A DNA stretch of 64,000 nucleotides from Paenirhodobacter ferrireducens (GTDB lineage: Bacteria > Pseudomonadota > Alphaproteobacteria > Rhodobacterales > Rhodobacteraceae): positions 60,697 through 124,696 of the forward strand of contig NZ_SAVB01000019.1 in NCBI RefSeq assembly GCF_004022265.1, given 5' to 3'. Shown piece by piece: positions 16,536 through 24,801 of this stretch (positions within the stretch are counted from its first letter, which is position 1; every line of letters begins with the position of its first letter). The notes under the pieces are model-generated. The model ran no database searches, had not been told where the DNA came from, and saw only the letters and a program-made list of their open reading frames with translations. The position numbers and the translations under genes were made by a program.

Positions 16536-17546
16536 TCACTCGAGCAGCCATTCCTGGAAGCGCATGTCGACATCGGCGCCGTTCTTCGCCCACCAGTCGG
16601 CATCCATCAGCACCCGGTTGTCGAGGTGATCGGTCGGCAGGTTGCCCTTGAAGGTCTCGCTCACCCCGGCGACCGCGGTCTTGTTCGACGGGCCATAGGG
16701 CATGTACTGGGTGAAGGCGATCTGCTGCGCGGGCTCGGTGAAGAACTCGAGCGCCTTCATTGCCGCCTCGCGGTTCTTCGTGCCCTTCGGCACCACCCAA
16801 TAGCCGCTCTGCGAGGTCCACTGCGTCCAGTCGATCTTGATGCCCTGATCGGCACCGCTGACCGCACGGCTGACCCAGACGAGGCCCATGTTCGCCTCGC
16901 CACTGTCGAGAAGCTGTTCGGATTGCGCGCCGGTATCCCACCACACGATGTGGTCCTTGATCGTGTCGAGCTTCTTCAGCGCGCGCTCGACATCCAGCGG
17001 ATAGAGCTTGTCGGCGGGCACGCCATCGGCCAGCAGCGCGGTCTCGAAGATGCCGCTCGGCGCGTATTTCCACACCGCACGCATGCCCGGGAATTTCTCG
17101 AGGTCGAAGAAGTCCTTGTAGCCCTGCGGCGCGGCCGGCAGCGCGTTCGCGTCATAGGCGAGCACCGTCGCCTCGATGTCCGAGGCGATGCGGTAGGTGC
17201 CGGCGGTGCCCGGGATGAACTTGTCGCGGTTCACGATCGAATAGTCGATCGGCTCGAGCCACTCGGCATCGCTGTCGAGCCCGAAGCTGTCGTCGGTGAC
17301 CATGATGTCCCAGTCGACCGCGCCGCTTTCGACCATCGCCTTCAGCTTGGCGTTGCTCGAGGGGCTGTCCTGGCGAATGGTGATCTCGGGATGGGCGGCA
17401 GCGAAAGGCGCGAAATAGGCCTTGGCCTGGGCCTCCTGATAGCCGCCGCCATAGCTCGACACGGTGAGGGTGGTTTCGGCCAGCGCCGCATCGGCGGTCA
17501 GCACGAAGGCCCCGGCCAGCAGCGCGCGCCACAGATTGTTCTGCAT
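16536..17546 (-). CDS. polyamine-type ABC transporter, periplasmic binding protein (PotD/PotF-like)
   Basis: A 336-residue extracellular solute-binding protein (SBP_bac family 1/8). A signal peptide covers 1-23 (ends ADAALA) and the mature part begins ETTLTVSSYGGGYQEAQ. Recognisable segments include VDWDIMVTDDSFGLDSDAEWLEPIDYS and NMGLVWVSRAVSG. It is first of the minus-strand cluster, with AGGGAG before its ATG. The family covers spermidine, putrescine and also some opine or amino-acid-derivative importers, so the ligand is likely but not certainly a polyamine. Confidence 0.85.
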   Translation of the reverse strand: MQNNLWRALLAGAFVLTADAALAETTLTVSSYGGGYQEAQAKAYFAPFAAAHPEITIRQDSPSSNAKLKAMVESGAVDWDIMVTDDSFGLDSDAEWLEPIDYSIVNRDKFIPGTAGTYRIASDIEATVLAYDANALPAAPQGYKDFFDLEKFPGMRAVWKYAPSGIFETALLADGVPADKLYPLDVERALKKLDTIKDHIVWWDTGAQSEQLLDSGEANMGLVWVSRAVSGADQGIKIDWTQWTSQSGYWVVPKGTKNREAAMKALEFFTEPAQQIAFTQYMPYGPSNKTAVAGVSETFKGNLPTDHLDNRVLMDADWWAKNGADVDMRFQEWLLE

Positions 17547-17860
17547 TCTTGGCTCCCTTGTTGGTGACTCGGAGCGTCGTCACAAAAACGAAATCAGTCA
17601 AACTGATTCTTTAGTTAAATGAAAAGCTGTCGCCAGCATCGACAAAAACGAGCGGTATCTCCGGTATTTTAGGCCAGAAAATATGCATAATAATGAAATC
17701 TCCGGATCAGAAGCCTTCGCCGCGCCGGGATTTCACTATGGTGAATTTCAGCCCCGGCGCCGTTCAGCCTCCCGGCCCCGGCCGCGGGGCCCGGGCGAAG
17801 ACGCGCGCCGCCTCGAGCTGGCGCTCGGGCGTCCAGTGCGCCGGATAGAGCAGCGCATTG
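17547..17860. promoter_or_regulatory. upstream region of the polyamine cluster, with palindrome and direct repeats
   Basis: This 314-bp stretch holds no supportable gene. It is AT-rich between about 17580 and 17700. A perfect inverted repeat AATCAGT-CAA-ACTGATT occupies 17592-17608. The decamer ACAAAAACGA occurs at 17582-17591 and exactly 60 bp later at 17642-17651. These are reasonable operator candidates for the XRE-cupin regulator of the downstream operon. The part nearest the insertion element (17764-17860) is GC-rich and reads on the minus strand as a short open tail (ALLYPAHWTPERQLEAARVF) that I do not recognise. Confidence 0.5.
17856..17860. repeat. possible 5-bp target-site duplication CATTG, left copy
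   Basis: CATTG directly precedes AGGTGGCCCC, and the same five bases follow the mirrored end at 19109-19113. This is consistent with a 5-bp duplication made on insertion. Because the IS3 family usually ends in TG/CA, part of this match could instead belong to the terminal repeat. Confidence 0.55.
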
Positions 17861-17914
17861 AGGTGGCCCCCATTTCCCGGACCGGTTTGCGGCGCTGCTA
17901 AGCTTGCCTGGTGA

Positions 17915-18779
17915 TCATGCTGCCGCCTTAAGGCCGGGGCCCTGATGGGCCTCGACGGGTGTTCTGCCTCCACGTGCCGAATGCGGGCGCTCGGTGTTGA
18001 GGAAGGTCATCCATTCGCCGATGCCTGCCCGAGCCGCGGCCCCGGTTTCGACGGCGTGGAGGTCGACGCACTCGTATTTCAGGGACCCCATCGCCCTTCG
18101 ATCATGACGGTGCCCATCCAGCGCCCGCAGCCGTCCAGGGAGACCTTCTCCGTCGCGTCCAGAAAGGGCTGCGTGAAGCGCGGGCTGGTGACCCGGCTGC
18201 CCTGATCCGTGTTGAAGATCTCGGGCCGTCCGTGACGCCGAAAGGCATCCTCCAGCGCCTCGATGCAGGACTCGGTGTCCATCGTGTTGGAGAGTCGCCA
18301 GGACAGCACCCGGCGCGTCGCCCGGTCCATGATCACGACGAGGTCGGGGACGCCACGCCGCATCGGAATGTCGGGGATCTCCGCGCATCAGACCTGGTGC
18401 GGGCGCTCGATCCCCAAGTCCCTGAGCAGATAGGGATCCTGCGGTGCTCCGGGTGCGGCACCATCGTGCGTGGACGCGGGCAGACAGCGCGCAGCCCCAT
18501 CCCGGCCATCAGCCGCCGGATGCGCTTGCGCCCGACGCAGCAGCCCTGGTTGCGCAGCTGCCTCGCCATCTGACGGCTGCCGTAGAACGGCGTCTCCATG
18601 AACTGCGCGCCGATCAGCTTCCTCAATGCCAGGTTCAGCGGGCTCTCGGACTTGCCCGGGCCATACCATGCCAACCGGCTGCCTCCGATCAGCGCGCATT
18701 GCCCGGTGATCGACAGCACCGGGTGCCTTGGCGCGATCATCTCTCGCCTCCGGGACACGCTCACCGTCCGGAGGCTTTG
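17915..18779 (-). pseudogene. IS3-family transposase orfB, broken
   Basis: An rve-type integrase core is recognisable but spread over frames. The N-terminal helix-turn-helix part reads NLALRKLIGAQFMETPFYGSRQM. After HPEHR the frame shifts near 18430 into YLLRDLGIERPHQV. A TGA at 18388-18390 stands where the family normally has Trp, then CAEIPDIPMRRG and LVVIMDRATRRVLSWRLSNTMD and the second catalytic Asp in NTDQGS continue in the same frame. Near 18090 another shift is needed to reach SLKYECVDLHAVETG and GEWMTFLNTERPHSA at the end. The enzyme cannot be made, so the copy is immobile unless a relative acts in trans. Confidence 0.88.
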
Positions 18780-18780
18780 A

Positions 18781-19074
18781 CTAAAAATCCCGCTCCGCCA
18801 CGAGCTGACCGATCTTGGCGTGCAGATTCTCGATCTCGCCCTCCTTCTCGGCTGCCTTCGCCTCGGCCTTGCCGGAGAGGATCCCGCACATGCCCTCGAG
18901 AGCCTGCCTCTTCCAGGTGTTGATAAGGGTCTGCTGTCCCCCGAGCTTTGCCACCAGTTCGGCGACCGTCAGCTCGCCTCGGATCGCCTCAAGCGCCACC
19001 TTCGCCTTGACCCCGGCGCCGTAATTCTTTCGTTCGCCAGCCACGCTGTTCTTCCTCATCATCGTTGGCCGCAA
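18781..19074 (-). CDS. IS3-family transposase orfA
   Basis: A 97-residue helix-turn-helix protein: KNYGAGVKAKVALEAIRGELTVAELVAKLGGQQTLINTWKRQALEG, then a short Leu-containing coiled segment ending KIGQLVAERDF. The frame ends at GGATTTTTAG, a slippery T-run of the type used for programmed -1 frameshifting into orfB in this family. The reading frame is intact, unlike orfB. The start may be the ATG a few codons in (MMRKNSVAGERK). Confidence 0.8.
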   Translation of the reverse strand: MRPTMMRKNSVAGERKNYGAGVKAKVALEAIRGELTVAELVAKLGGQQTLINTWKRQALEGMCGILSGKAEAKAAEKEGEIENLHAKIGQLVAERDF

Positions 19075-19108
19075 GCTTAGAAAAGTGTCCGGTTTTCAGG
19101 GGCCACCT

Positions 19109-19113
19109 CATTG
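19109..19113. repeat. possible 5-bp target-site duplication CATTG, right copy
   Basis: This matches the five bases left of the element at 17856-17860. Joining both flanks across it leaves a minus-strand reading frame open through the junction (LPSDGPVPALNALLYPAHWTPERQ), which may be chance in GC-rich DNA. Confidence 0.55.
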
Positions 19114-19207
19114 AGTGCCGGCACGGGGCCGTCCGACGGCAGATCCCGACGGCCTCGCTCCGGCCGCTCCCTCCCCCCGCCACGCCGGGCGCGCCGCCGC
19201 AAAAGAA

Positions 19208-19233
19208 AAACCCCGCCCTTTCGGGCGGGGTTT
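19208..19233 (-). terminator. rho-independent terminator of rpsA
   Basis: On the minus strand, an 11-bp perfect stem AAACCCCGCCC / GGGCGGGGTTT with a GAAA loop is followed by TTCTTTT. It starts about 35 bp past the rpsA stop codon. This is the best-formed terminator in the window. Confidence 0.92.
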
Positions 19234-19268
19234 CCGGGTCGGGCCGAAGCCCCTGCCCGTATCGCGGA

Positions 19269-20948
19269 TTACTCGCGGCCCTTGAGCGCAGCGCCCAGGA
19301 TATCGCCGAGCGAGGCGCCCGAGTCGGACGAGCCGTACTGTTCCACGGCTTCCTTCTCTTCGGCGATCTCGCGCGCCTTGATCGACACGCCGAGCTTGCG
19401 GGTCTTGCTGTCGACGTTGACGACGCGCACGTCGACCTTGTCGCCAACCTGGAACCGCTCGGGGCGCTGATCGGCACGATCGCGGGCGAGGTCGGAGCGG
19501 CGGATGAAGGACTTCATGCCGTTGTATTCGACCTCGATGCCGCCGTCTTCGATCGCGGTCACGGCAACGGTGATCACCGAGCCGCGCTTCACGCCGTCAA
19601 CCGCATCCGAGAAGGTGTCCGCGTCGAGCGCCTTGATCGAGAGCGAGATACGCTCTTTCTCGATGTCCACCTCGGTGACCGCGGCCTTGACCACGTCGCC
19701 CTTGCGGTAGTCCTGGATCGCTTCCTCGCCGCGCTTGTCCCACGACAGGTCGCTGAGGTGCACCATGCCGTCGATGTCGTTGTCGAGGCCGATGAACAGA
19801 CCGAATTCGGTGATGTTCTTGACTTCGCCTTCGATCACCGAGCCGACCGGATGGGTCTCGGCAAAGACTTCCCACGGGTTGCGCATGCACTGCTTGAGGC
19901 CGAGCGACACGCGACGCTTCGCGGTGTCGATCTCCAGCACCATGACGTCAACCTCCTGCGAGGTCGAGACGATCTTGCCGGGGTGCACGTTCTTCTTGGT
20001 CCAGGACATTTCCGAGACGTGAACGAGACCCTCGACACCGGCTTCCAGCTCGACGAACGCGCCGTAGTCGGTGATGTTGGTGACGCGGCCCTTGTGCACC
20101 GAACCGATCGGGAACTTGGCTTCGACCGAATCCCACGGATCGTTCTGCAGCTGCTTCATGCCGAGCGAGATGCGGTGGGTTTCCTTGTTGATCTTGACGA
20201 CCTGGACCTTGACGGTCTCGCCGATCGACAGGATCTCCGACGGGTGGTTCACGCGGCGCCACGCCATGTCGGTGACATGGAGCAGACCGTCGACACCGCC
20301 GAGGTCAACGAACGCACCGTATTCGGTGATGTTCTTGACCACGCCGTCGACCACCTGGCCTTCGGTGAGGTTCGAGATGACTTCGGCGCGCTGTTCGGCG
20401 CGGCTCTCTTCGAGGATCGCACGACGCGAGACAACGATGTTGCCACGACGACGGTCCATCTTGAGGATCTGGAACGGCTGCTTGAGCCCCATGAGCGGGC
20501 CGGCGTCGCGCACCGGGCGCACATCGACCTGCGAGCCGGGCAGGAAGGCCACGGCGCCGCCGAGATCGACGGTGAAGCCACCCTTGACGCGGCCGAAGAT
20601 GGCGCCTTCGACGCGCTCTTCGCTGGCATAGGCCTTCTCGAGACGGTCCCAGGCCTCTTCGCGGCGGGCTTTCTCGCGCGAGATCACGGCCTCGCCACGA
20701 GCGTTCTCAACGCGGTCGAGGTACACTTCCACTTCGTCGCCGACGGCGATCGAGGGGGCCTCGCCCGGGTTGGCGAATTCCTTCAGGTCGACGCGGCCTT
20801 CCATCTTGTAGCCGACGTCGATGATGGCCTGGCCCGCCTCGATGGCGATGACCTTGCCCTTGACGACAGACCCCTCCTGGGGGGTGTCGATCTCGAGGCT
20901 CTCGTTCAGGAGGGCTTCGAATTCTTCCATGGTTGCTTTAGCGCACAT
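19269..20948 (-). CDS. rpsA: 30S ribosomal protein S1
   Basis: A 559-residue, six-S1-domain RNA-binding protein that brings mRNA to the ribosome. The OB-fold repeats are evident from recurring patterns such as GSVVKGKVIAIEAGQAIIDVG, VVDGVVKNITEYGAFVDLGGVDGLLHVTDMAW, GRVTNITDYGAFVELEAGVEGLVHVSEMSW and VIEGEVKNITEFGLFIGL. The start at 20948 (MCAKATMEEFEALLNES) matches the usual S1 beginning and has AAAGGAAA upstream. Codon use is less GC-biased at third positions than neighbours, as expected of a highly expressed gene. A strong terminator follows. Confidence 0.97.
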   Translation of the reverse strand: MCAKATMEEFEALLNESLEIDTPQEGSVVKGKVIAIEAGQAIIDVGYKMEGRVDLKEFANPGEAPSIAVGDEVEVYLDRVENARGEAVISREKARREEAWDRLEKAYASEERVEGAIFGRVKGGFTVDLGGAVAFLPGSQVDVRPVRDAGPLMGLKQPFQILKMDRRRGNIVVSRRAILEESRAEQRAEVISNLTEGQVVDGVVKNITEYGAFVDLGGVDGLLHVTDMAWRRVNHPSEILSIGETVKVQVVKINKETHRISLGMKQLQNDPWDSVEAKFPIGSVHKGRVTNITDYGAFVELEAGVEGLVHVSEMSWTKKNVHPGKIVSTSQEVDVMVLEIDTAKRRVSLGLKQCMRNPWEVFAETHPVGSVIEGEVKNITEFGLFIGLDNDIDGMVHLSDLSWDKRGEEAIQDYRKGDVVKAAVTEVDIEKERISLSIKALDADTFSDAVDGVKRGSVITVAVTAIEDGGIEVEYNGMKSFIRRSDLARDRADQRPERFQVGDKVDVRVVNVDSKTRKLGVSIKAREIAEEKEAVEQYGSSDSGASLGDILGAALKGRE

Positions 20949-21170
20949 GCGTTTCAGTTTCCTTTGCGTGTGTTTCACTGGCCTGACGGTTGGCTCCGCC
21001 GGTCTTTTGTGGATACGCCGAGGCGGGTGCAGACAGGCGTCTGCCCCCTTCGGTCGGCGCCGTATAGGCGCAATTCGCCTGTGGGGCAAGGAGTTTCGGT
21101 GCGGCGCCGGGGAAAGCCGGGGCGGCCCCGCGGCGGGGCGGCGCCTGCGCCAGCAAGACGCGACGCGGCC

Positions 21171-21758
21171 TCAGCCCGCATCGTCGCAGAAATGGCTGCG
21201 CAGATCGTAGCGCGGCGTGGTGAATGGGCCGGGCTCGCGCGGGTCCGGCAGCCCGTGCGGGTGCTTCCGTGCCCAGGAGCCCGACAGCGTCTCCGGATCG
21301 AGCGCGCGGCGCTGGCACAGGCCGATGTCGCGCAACACCGGGCTGGCACCGCGCAGGTCGATCAGATGGCCGCTCTTGCGCGCCGCGCCCTCGGTCTGGA
21401 AGACCAGCGGTTCGGGCAGAGCGATGACCTCGGTCGCGGCGCCGAAAAGCCCGTCCTCGCCCTGCCAGTCCTGCCCCTGCGCATCGCGCCCACGGGCGAA
21501 TGTCAGCGCCCAGCGACCGGGCGGCACCAGCACGCGGAAGAAGGCGCCGCCGCGGACATAGGCCGCCAGCACCGCCTGCCCGGTCGCGGGGTCGGAAAGC
21601 TGCAGGTAAAGATCAGATCCCGGATCGCTTTTCACCTGCAATGGCAGGGTCAGCGGCAGGCCGGTGCGGTTCCACATCAGCCCCGCCGGGCGGTCGATCG
21701 CCGCCGCGGGCAGGGCCAGAAGGACAAGCAGGATTGCAAGGGTCAAACGGCGCATCAT
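21171..21758 (-). CDS. conserved exported protein of unknown function
   Basis: A 195-residue protein with a clear signal peptide (MMRRLTLAILLVLLALPAAA, about 1-20) and no other membrane segment. The mature part contains GLPLTLPLQVKSDPGSDLYLQLSDPATGQAVLAAYVRGG and FFRVLVPPGRWALTFARG, which suggest a beta-rich domain. One Cys pair is possible (LCQRRAL, HFCDDAG). I do not recognise a family. It lies between rpsA and cmk in the same orientation. The second Met is an equally possible start. Confidence 0.7.
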   Translation of the reverse strand: MMRRLTLAILLVLLALPAAAIDRPAGLMWNRTGLPLTLPLQVKSDPGSDLYLQLSDPATGQAVLAAYVRGGAFFRVLVPPGRWALTFARGRDAQGQDWQGEDGLFGAATEVIALPEPLVFQTEGAARKSGHLIDLRGASPVLRDIGLCQRRALDPETLSGSWARKHPHGLPDPREPGPFTTPRYDLRSHFCDDAG

Positions 21759-21794
21759 GGCCGCATCATGCGCCTGCCCCGCACGCTTGTGAAG

Positions 21795-22379
21795 TCAGCC
21801 GCGCAGGGTTTCGATGTGCCGGACAGCGGCCGCCACCGCCTCGTCGATCGTCATCTCGGAGGTATCGAGCACCACGGCATCCGCTGCGGGCTTGAGGGGC
21901 GCATCGGCGCGGTTCATGTCGCGCGCGTCGCGCTCCCTCACCTCGGCGAGCACCCGCGCCTCGTCGCCGCCGACCTCGAGCCAGCGCCGATGCGCGCGGA
22001 CCTCAGGCGAGGCGGTGACGAAGAGCTTCACCTCGGCCTCGGGGCAGATCACCGTGCCGATGTCGCGCCCGTCGAGCACCGCACCGCCCTCGCGCCGGGC
22101 AAAGGCGCGCTGGAAGTCCAAAAGCGCCTGCCGCACCTCGGGGATCACCGCGACGCGCGAAGCGGCCTGCCCGGCTTCGAGCGTGCGCAGATCGTCGCGG
22201 GCGAGGTCCTCGGGCGTCAGTCCGCGCGCCGCCGCGACCGGATCGCCGCCCTTCACGCCGACGGCGCGGTAAAGCGCCCCGGTGTCGAGATGGGCAAAGC
22301 CGAAGCGGTCCGCCACGGCGCGCGAGATCGTGCCCTTGCCCGCCGCCGCCGGCCCGTCGATCGCTACGGTGAATCTCAT
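21795..22379 (-). CDS. cmk: cytidylate kinase
   Basis: A 194-residue (d)CMP kinase. P-loop GPAAAGKGT is at about residues 9-17, followed by [14 protein letters not shown]; later [22 protein letters not shown] and RDARDMNR form the NMP-binding and lid regions. It is a little shorter than the E. coli enzyme, as in other alphaproteobacteria. The start at 22379 ([11 protein letters not shown]) is fixed by the P-loop distance. The order aroA-cmk-rpsA on one strand is a conserved bacterial arrangement, with one exported protein inserted here. Confidence 0.95.
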   Translation of the reverse strand: MRFTVAIDGPAAAGKGTISRAVADRFGFAHLDTGALYRAVGVKGGDPVAAARGLTPEDLARDDLRTLEAGQAASRVAVIPEVRQALLDFQRAFARREGGAVLDGRDIGTVICPEAEVKLFVTASPEVRAHRRWLEVGGDEARVLAEVRERDARDMNRADAPLKPAADAVVLDTSEMTIDEAVAAAVRHIETLRG

Positions 22380-22500
22380 GGCGTTCCCCTCAGTTCCGGC
22401 CTCGCGGTCGCGTCCGAGCATTTGACCCAAGAAAAGGCCAAGGTGCAAAGGCCCCCGGCTTTTCCTTGCCCAAAGACTCCCGCCGGAGGCGTCCTTGTTC

Positions 22501-23847
22501 TCAGCCTTCCCGGACGATCTCGGCGCCGAGATCACGCATCAGCGGCTCGAACACCGGGAAGGAGGTGGCGATCGGCGAGCCATCGTCGACGGTGATAGGC
22601 GCCCGCGCGGCAAGGCCCAGAACGAGGAAGCTCATCGCGATGCGGTGGTCGATATGGGTGGCGACGGTCGCGCCGCCCGGCACGCCATCGGGGCCGAGGC
22701 CATGCACGATCAGCGTGTCGTCATCTTCCTCGACGGTGACGCCGCAGGCCTCGAGCCCGCGCGCCATCGCGTCGATGCGGTCGCTTTCCTTCACCCGCAG
22801 CTCATGCACGCCGCGCATCACCGTGGTGCCGCGCGCGCAGGCCGCCACCGCCGCCAGCACCGGATATTCGTCGATCTGGCTTGCGGCGCGGTCGACCGGC
22901 ACCTCGATGCCGGTGAGTTCGGAGAAGCGCACGCGCAGGTCGGCGACGGGTTCGCCGCCCTCCTCGCGTTCGTTCTCGAAGGTGATGTCGGCGCCCATCT
23001 CGCGCAGGGTCAGGAACAGGCCGTTGCGGGTCGGGTTCTGGCTGACGCCGGGGACAAGGATGTCCGAGCCCGGCACGATCAGCGCCGCACAGACCGGAAA
23101 CGCCGCCGAGGAGGGATCGCGCGGCACGGCAACGGTCTGGCCGCGCAGCTCGGGCTGGCCGGTCAGGGTGATGCGGTTGCCTTCGGGCGTCGCCTCGACG
23201 CTGACCTCGGCGCCGAAGCCGCGCAGCATCCGCTCGGTATGGTCGCGGGTCGCGGTCTTCTCGATCACCACGGTCTGGCCGGGGGCGTTGAGGCCCGCGA
23301 GCAGCACCGCCGATTTCACCTGAGCCGATGCCATCGGCGTCGCATAGGTCACCGGCACAGGTTCGGCCGCGCCGACCACGGTCATCGGCAGCCGGCCGCC
23401 GGCGCGGCCATAGGCCCGCGCGCCGAACAGCGCGAGCGGATCGGTCACCCGCCCCATCGGCCGCTTGCGCAGCGAGGCGTCACCGGTGAAGGTCGCGGTG
23501 ATCGGCGAGGTCGCCATCGCGCCCATGATGAGCCGCACGCCGGTGCCCGAATTGCCGCAGTCGATCACGTCGGCAGGCTCGGCGAAGCCACCGACGCCGA
23601 CGCCCTCGACCGTCCACGCGCCCGCGCCCTCGCGGGTCACGCCCGCGCCGAAGGCCGCCATCGCCTTCGCGGTGTCGAGCACATCCTGCCCCTCGAGCAG
23701 GCCGGTGATCCTGGTGGTGCCGACCGACAGCGCGCCAAGGATCAGCGCGCGGTGCGAGATCGACTTGTCGCCGGGCACCTCGGCCACGCCGGAAAGCGCG
23801 GCGCTCTTGCGCGCGGTCATGCGGATCGGATCGCCGTGGCCGGACAT
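22501..23847 (-). CDS. aroA: 3-phosphoshikimate 1-carboxyvinyltransferase (EPSP synthase, CP4-like class)
   Basis: A 448-residue shikimate-pathway enzyme joining shikimate 3-phosphate and PEP. Motifs typical of the class II group are present: [42 protein letters not shown], and LRVKESDR near the C-terminus. The active-site loop reads [10 protein letters not shown], so the residue matching Ala100 of Agrobacterium CP4 (or Gly96 of E. coli) is Gly. The start at 23847 has GGGAGG five bases before it. It is followed by cmk. Confidence 0.96.
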   Translation of the reverse strand: MSGHGDPIRMTARKSAALSGVAEVPGDKSISHRALILGALSVGTTRITGLLEGQDVLDTAKAMAAFGAGVTREGAGAWTVEGVGVGGFAEPADVIDCGNSGTGVRLIMGAMATSPITATFTGDASLRKRPMGRVTDPLALFGARAYGRAGGRLPMTVVGAAEPVPVTYATPMASAQVKSAVLLAGLNAPGQTVVIEKTATRDHTERMLRGFGAEVSVEATPEGNRITLTGQPELRGQTVAVPRDPSSAAFPVCAALIVPGSDILVPGVSQNPTRNGLFLTLREMGADITFENEREEGGEPVADLRVRFSELTGIEVPVDRAASQIDEYPVLAAVAACARGTTVMRGVHELRVKESDRIDAMARGLEACGVTVEEDDDTLIVHGLGPDGVPGGATVATHIDHRIAMSFLVLGLAARAPITVDDGSPIATSFPVFEPLMRDLGAEIVREG

Positions 23848-23937
23848 GGAAACCTCCCTGAAAGATCGGCCCCTGTTAGCGCAGCGCGCCCGCCCGCGAA
23901 AGCCCCCGGCCTGCGGCGCACGCAAATTGCCGCGCGC

Positions 23938-24666
23938 TCAGAGCCGGCGGAAGGTGGCGTAATCGGGGGTGCGGCCCTCGCGCAGCGCCTTCTGCTCGTA
24001 GCGGGTCGAGATCCAGTCGCTCCAGGGCGTGCCGGAATGGGCGACAAGCTCGAAGCCCGCCTTCGGCACTTCGCGCAAGGCCTGGGCCATGTAGCTCGGG
24101 ATGTCGGTTGCGACGCGGAACTCGGCGCCGGGCGCCATCACCCGGGCGAGCGGCACCAGATGCTCGGCCGTCACGAAGCGGCGGCGGTGGTGGCGCCGTT
24201 TCGGCCAGGGGTCGGGATAGTTCAGGAAGGCCTTGGCGATGCAGCCCTCGGGCAGCACATCCATCAGGTCGCGCGCATCCCCCGGATGCACGGCCAGGTT
24301 CGTCACGTCGGCGGCGCGGATCTTGCCGAGCAACATCGCGACGCCGTTGATGAAGGGCTCGGCGCCGATGATGTTCACCTGCGGATAGCTTGCCGCCATG
24401 TGCACCAGATGCTCGCCGCCGCCGAAACCGACCTCGAGCCAGATCGGGGCGTCATTGCCGAAGATGGTGGCCGGGTCGATCACCTCGCGCGCCGGGTTTT
24501 CGGCCCGGGTGATGCCGCGCGGGCGCAGGCTGTCGAGATCCTCGCTCAGATAGGTCTTTTGCGAGGCGCGCATCGTCTTGCCGCGGATGCGGCCATAGAA
24601 ATTGCGCCATTCGGGCCGGCTCGTGTCGCCGTCCGCTGCCTCGGGATGTTCGCTCTCGTCGCTCAT
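23938..24666 (-). CDS. trmB: tRNA (guanine-N7)-methyltransferase
   Basis: A 242-residue SAM-dependent enzyme methylating G46 of tRNA. The SAM site is IWLEVGFGGGEHLVHMA, the family motif IGAEPFINGVAMLLGKI follows, and the catalytic/tRNA region is FLNYPDPWPKRRHHRRRFV, diagnostic for TrmB. The C-terminal WISTRYEQKALREGR is also conserved. A charged, low-complexity N-terminus of about 25 residues precedes the RGKTMRASQ core. It diverges from lexA, and its upstream region is shared with the LexA box array. Confidence 0.95.
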   Translation of the reverse strand: MSDESEHPEAADGDTSRPEWRNFYGRIRGKTMRASQKTYLSEDLDSLRPRGITRAENPAREVIDPATIFGNDAPIWLEVGFGGGEHLVHMAASYPQVNIIGAEPFINGVAMLLGKIRAADVTNLAVHPGDARDLMDVLPEGCIAKAFLNYPDPWPKRRHHRRRFVTAEHLVPLARVMAPGAEFRVATDIPSYMAQALREVPKAGFELVAHSGTPWSDWISTRYEQKALREGRTPDYATFRRL

Positions 24667-24730
24667 GGCCGGCCTCTAGGGCGGCGGCGCGGGCCGGTCA
24701 AGCCCCGCAGGCCGCGGCGCCGGGCAAATC

Positions 24731-24759
24731 TTGACCACGGCGCGGAACGGGGTTAGAAC
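24731..24759 (+). promoter_or_regulatory. lexA promoter (-35 TTGACC, -10 TAGAAC)
   Basis: TTGACC at 24731-24736 and TAGAAC at 24754-24759 are separated by exactly 17 bp. The predicted start is near 24766, giving a leader of about 36 bases before the lexA ATG. The -10 contains one of the GAAC half-sites. Confidence 0.72.
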
Positions 24760-24781
24760 TTAATGTGAACTCACCGCGAAC
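24745..24781 (+). promoter_or_regulatory. LexA operator array: four GAAC half-sites in 11-bp register
   Basis: GAAC occurs at 24745-24748, 24756-24759, 24767-24770 and 24778-24781, each separated by exactly 7 bp. GAAC-N7-GAAC is the complement of GTTC-N7-GTTC, the alphaproteobacterial LexA box. The array covers the spacer, -10, start site and early leader of the lexA promoter, so LexA binding here should block its own transcription. Confidence 0.9.
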
Positions 24782-24801
24782 AAAACCGGGATGTACCGCC
24801 G

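Larger units (their letters stand above)
17861..19108 (-). mobile_element. decayed IS3-family insertion sequence
   Basis: A 1248-bp element with terminal inverted repeats AGGTGGCCCC (17861-17870) and GGGGCCACCT (19099-19108). Similarity extends inward: CCGGAC and CTAAGCTTGC recur near both ends. It carries the usual two minus-strand genes, an intact-looking orfA and an orfB broken by two frameshifts and one stop. It lies between the polyamine cluster promoter region and the rpsA terminator. Subgroup assignment (IS2-like versus IS3-like) would need a database comparison. Confidence 0.85.

Noticed and set aside
19065..22595. 1176-codon plus-strand open frame opposite rpsA and cmk
   Set aside because: Spans two well-identified genes and the rpsA terminator on the other strand; composition is that of an antisense shadow.
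22495..24756. 753-codon plus-strand open frame opposite aroA and trmB
   Set aside because: Antisense shadow of two certain genes with no recognisable motifs.
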